A stretch of DNA of 6,743 nt from an uncultured Arcanobacterium sp. (GTDB lineage Bacteria; Actinomycetota; Actinomycetes; Actinomycetales; Actinomycetaceae), in the NCBI RefSeq assembly GCF_947253055.1, contig NZ_CAMXYE010000076.1, positions 1 to 6,743 of the forward strand, written 5' to 3'. A program made the position numbers and the translations under genes. The notes under the pieces are model-generated. The model made no database searches. It was not told where the DNA came from and saw only the letters and a program-made list of their open reading frames with translations. Shown piece after piece: positions 5,353 through 6,743 of the stretch. How positions within the stretch are numbered: position 1 is the stretch's first letter; each line of letters starts with the position of its first letter.

Positions 5353-5369
5353 TAGTAGAATTACTACTA
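5353..5369 (+). promoter_or_regulatory. serB -10 box inside an inverted repeat at the start codon
   Basis: TAGAAT at 5356-5361 matches the -10 consensus and is followed by 7 nt before the serB ATG at 5369, again suggesting a leaderless mRNA. The same stretch is an inverted repeat: TAGTAG (5353-5358), five central bases, then CTACTA (5364-5369), with six perfect pairs. A protein bound here would cover the -10 box and the transcription start. Confidence 0.55.
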
Positions 5370-6283
5370 TGAGTACATGGGATTACTGCGAGGGGGAGAC
5401 GCCAGTGCGTTTCTCCCTCGCATCTTTGGACCCTTTTTCTATTAATTGGGAAGCAAAACTGCGGGATTTAGCTCCGGATATCCGAAATTTAACTGGGCGT
5501 AACCTCGACACTCCCAATTTTTATGCCCAAAGTTTCACGTTTACCACCTCTCACCCGCAGCAACTTCATCACCAAATTTCAAACTTTTTACCTTCCAGCT
5601 CCCGCAGTGCCACCGCTTTTTTCACCGGAAAATTAGCGCAACACGGGCCCCGCCTCATAATCAGCGATGTGGATTCTACTTTCATCAACGAAGAAGTGAT
5701 AGAAGTACTGGCTCGTTTTGCCGGCAAAGAAGCGGAAATTCGCGCTATCACCACTGCCGCTATGCGCGGTGAACTAGATTTCTCGAAATCGCTGCACCAG
5801 CGGGTAGCTGCGCTAAAAGATTTACCTGCCCAAGTCTGCACCGATATTCTTCCTCTCCTCAGCTTCACTCCCGGCGTAGAAAATCTCTTAGCCGCGGGGC
5901 GAGCTCAAGGCGTAAAATTCGCCTTAGTGTCTGGGGGATTTATGGAGATAGTGGAAAATCTCGCTCAGAGCTGCCAAATTGACTACTTCTTAGCCAATAA
6001 TCTCGAAAAATCTGCCGGCAAACTCACGGGGAATACTTGCGGAGATATTATTGACGCCCAAGCAAAAGCCATAGCGCTGAAAAAGTGGGCAAAAACAGAA
6101 AATATAGATCTGCAGCTAACTCTCGCCGTGGGCGATGGAGCAAATGATTTACAGATGCTGGATGCAGCTGGCTACGGGGTAGCATTCTGCGCTAAACCTC
6201 TCGTAAATGAGCATGCAGATACCGCCCTTCCTTTTCGCCGACTAGATGCGCTTGCCGCTCTGTGTGGATGGGATATACCGTGA
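5369..6283 (+). CDS. serB: Phosphoserine phosphatase SerB
   Basis: This HAD-superfamily hydrolase converts O-phosphoserine to serine, the last step of the phosphorylated serine pathway, in the cytoplasm. Motif I is SDVDST (99-104), with D100 the expected phospho-acceptor and D102 the general acid/base. NEEVIEVLARFAG (107-119) and AMRGELDF (131-138, with R133 at the substrate) match SerB closely. Motif II is VSGGF (187-191, S188), motif III the lysine in DAQAKA (K233), and motif IV GDGANDL (255-261). AKPLVNEHAD (275-284) is also shared with E. coli SerB. Of its 304 aa, the first 90 or so are poorly conserved and show no clear ACT domain, unlike the longer mycobacterial SerB2. The ATG at 5369 is preceded by a -10-like box and no Shine-Dalgarno sequence. 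The stop codon overlaps the start of the next gene. It lies 39 bp after glgC but probably has its own promoter. Confidence 0.95.
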   Translation: MSTWDYCEGETPVRFSLASLDPFSINWEAKLRDLAPDIRNLTGRNLDTPNFYAQSFTFTTSHPQQLHHQISNFLPSSSRSATAFFTGKLAQHGPRLIISDVDSTFINEEVIEVLARFAGKEAEIRAITTAAMRGELDFSKSLHQRVAALKDLPAQVCTDILPLLSFTPGVENLLAAGRAQGVKFALVSGGFMEIVENLAQSCQIDYFLANNLEKSAGKLTGNTCGDIIDAQAKAIALKKWAKTENIDLQLTLAVGDGANDLQMLDAAGYGVAFCAKPLVNEHADTALPFRRLDALAALCGWDIP

Positions 6284-6531
6284 CACGCTCTTCCCGAAGT
6301 GGCCGCTCCACTCGCGGGCATTTTAACCAACCGGAGTGCCCGCTGCGTTTCGGCGAACCGTGTACACTCTGCCAAGCCTACGTAAGCGGACCAGAAGATT
6401 GCCAAACGGTAGCTTTAGTGATGAGCGACCCCGAATTGCGTAAACTCTGGGCAGAGCGGCGCAAAAAGTATTTAGCGCAAAAACGCCAAGCTCGCCAAGC
6501 CGCTCAAGCTAAAGATATAAGCTCTAAATAA
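6280..6531 (+). CDS. Small four-cysteine protein (possibly DUF6767), 83 aa
   Basis: The protein has a basic Ser/Arg-rich start, a conserved-looking core and a Lys/Arg/Ala/Gln-rich helical tail. The core is C20-x7-C28-x2-C31-x9-C41 in PECPLRFGEPCTLCQ, then TGPEDC-like SGPEDC (36-41) and the hydrophobic ALVMSDPELRKLW. It resembles a small actinobacterial family that I recall as DUF6767, but I cannot verify the number. Four cysteines at these spacings could bind zinc or an iron-sulfur cluster; no enzymatic motif is seen. I chose the GTG at 6280 because it overlaps the serB stop as GTGA, a typical coupling arrangement; an in-frame GTG at 6262 would add six residues (the first is another GTG/ATG option). 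The end overlaps the convergent ABC-F gene by 28 bp. Confidence 0.8.
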   Translation: MTRSSRSGRSTRGHFNQPECPLRFGEPCTLCQAYVSGPEDCQTVALVMSDPELRKLWAERRKKYLAQKRQARQAAQAKDISSK

Positions 6532-6743
6532 TCTGCCGACCAGAGGTCTTCTTCTCCATCGGGAAGCAGCAATACTCGTTGCGGATCGAGAGCCGTGACT
6601 GCTCCCTCATCGTGGGTCACCAAAATTATGGCTCCCTCGTAAAGTTGTAGGGCTTTCAAAATTTCCGCCCGCGAAGCCGGATCTAAATTATTAGTTGGTT
6701 CATCCAGAAGCAACACATTCGCTCCAGATACTACCAACATAGC
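6504..6743 (-). CDS. ABC-F family ATP-binding protein, C-terminal part, 5' end outside the window
   Basis: Only the last 79 codons are in the window; the gene continues past the right edge. The fragment begins just after where the ABC signature of the second ATPase domain should be. It shows the Walker B segment VLLLDEPTNNLD, with the glutamate base and the D-loop, and the H-switch LVTHD. The DEPTNNLD form and the absence of any membrane segment are typical of ABC-F soluble ATPases, which bind the ribosomal E site or confer antibiotic protection, not of transporters. The tail (VLLLPDGEEDLWSADYLELISLA) fits a common actinobacterial ABC-F subgroup. Which subgroup, and whether it relates to resistance, cannot be judged without the N-terminal half and the interdomain linker. 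Confidence 0.9.
   Translation of the reverse strand, partial: AMLVVSGANVLLLDEPTNNLDPASRAEILKALQLYEGAIILVTHDEGAVTALDPQRVLLLPDGEEDLWSADYLELISLA

Noticed and set aside
5330..5368. Rho-independent terminator for glgC in the palindrome at 5340-5351
   Set aside because: The 12-bp palindrome has almost no GC pairs and no loop or U tract following it, so it would make a very weak hairpin.
5569..6405. Minus-strand open frames antisense to serB and the small Cys gene (5569-5868, 6172-6405)
   Set aside because: They are shadow frames of serB and its downstream gene, with no supporting signals.
1..6743. CRISPR array, insertion sequence, toxin-antitoxin or defence island
   Set aside because: There are no regularly spaced repeats, no transposase or nuclease motifs, and no second small gene paired with the XRE gene. 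The lone XRE protein is preceded by trmL and faces a SpoU gene, so it does not form a toxin-antitoxin pair here.

Overview
The window looks like core chromosome of an actinobacterium, most likely a low- to mid-GC member of the Actinomycetaceae (relatives of Gleimia, Varibaculum or Arcanobacterium). By eye the GC content is a little under 50%. The lineage is inferred from three things: the Corynebacterium/Actinomyces-type GT4 GlgA divergent from glgC, with serB next; genes that appear to start directly at the transcription start site without a Shine-Dalgarno sequence; and a tRNA gene without an encoded CCA. No IS, CRISPR array, phage gene or plasmid gene is visible.

Layout. Bases 1-54 are the 3' part of a tRNA-Leu(GAG). 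Bases 55-293 hold no credible gene but contain a bidirectional hairpin terminator and a cluster of TGGGACA repeats. A minus-strand gene for an unrecognised 178-aa charged, helical protein follows. It is divergent from trmL (tRNA C34/U34 2'-O-methyltransferase), which is followed on the same strand by a small XRE/Cro-type regulator. The regulator is preceded by two copies of a 13-bp direct repeat that are probably its operators. Converging on these from the right are a SpoU-family RNA 2'-O-methyltransferase and, upstream of it on the minus strand, a GT4 ADP-glucose glycosyltransferase (glgA/glgM). Across a 200-bp divergent intergenic region lies glgC (glucose-1-phosphate adenylyltransferase), then serB (phosphoserine phosphatase). 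A small four-cysteine protein gene starts inside the serB stop codon. The right edge holds the 3' end of a convergent ABC-F ATPase gene.

How the genes work together. GlgC makes ADP-glucose and the GT4 enzyme consumes it, either for alpha-1,4-glucan elongation or for maltose-1-phosphate in the GlgE route. The two genes share one divergent regulatory region, so the locus is the ADP-glucose branch of glycogen/alpha-glucan synthesis. The two SPOUT methyltransferases, the tRNA-Leu and the ABC-F protein all concern translation. SerB performs the last step of serine synthesis and may be translationally coupled to the small Cys protein.

Most of the window is ordinary housekeeping sequence. The points that deserve a second look are the recurring -10-box-then-start-codon (leaderless) architecture, the direct repeats before the XRE gene, the palindromes at the serB promoter, the serB/Cys-protein GTGA overlap and the tail-to-tail gene overlap at the right end. 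I found no convincing new multi-gene system.
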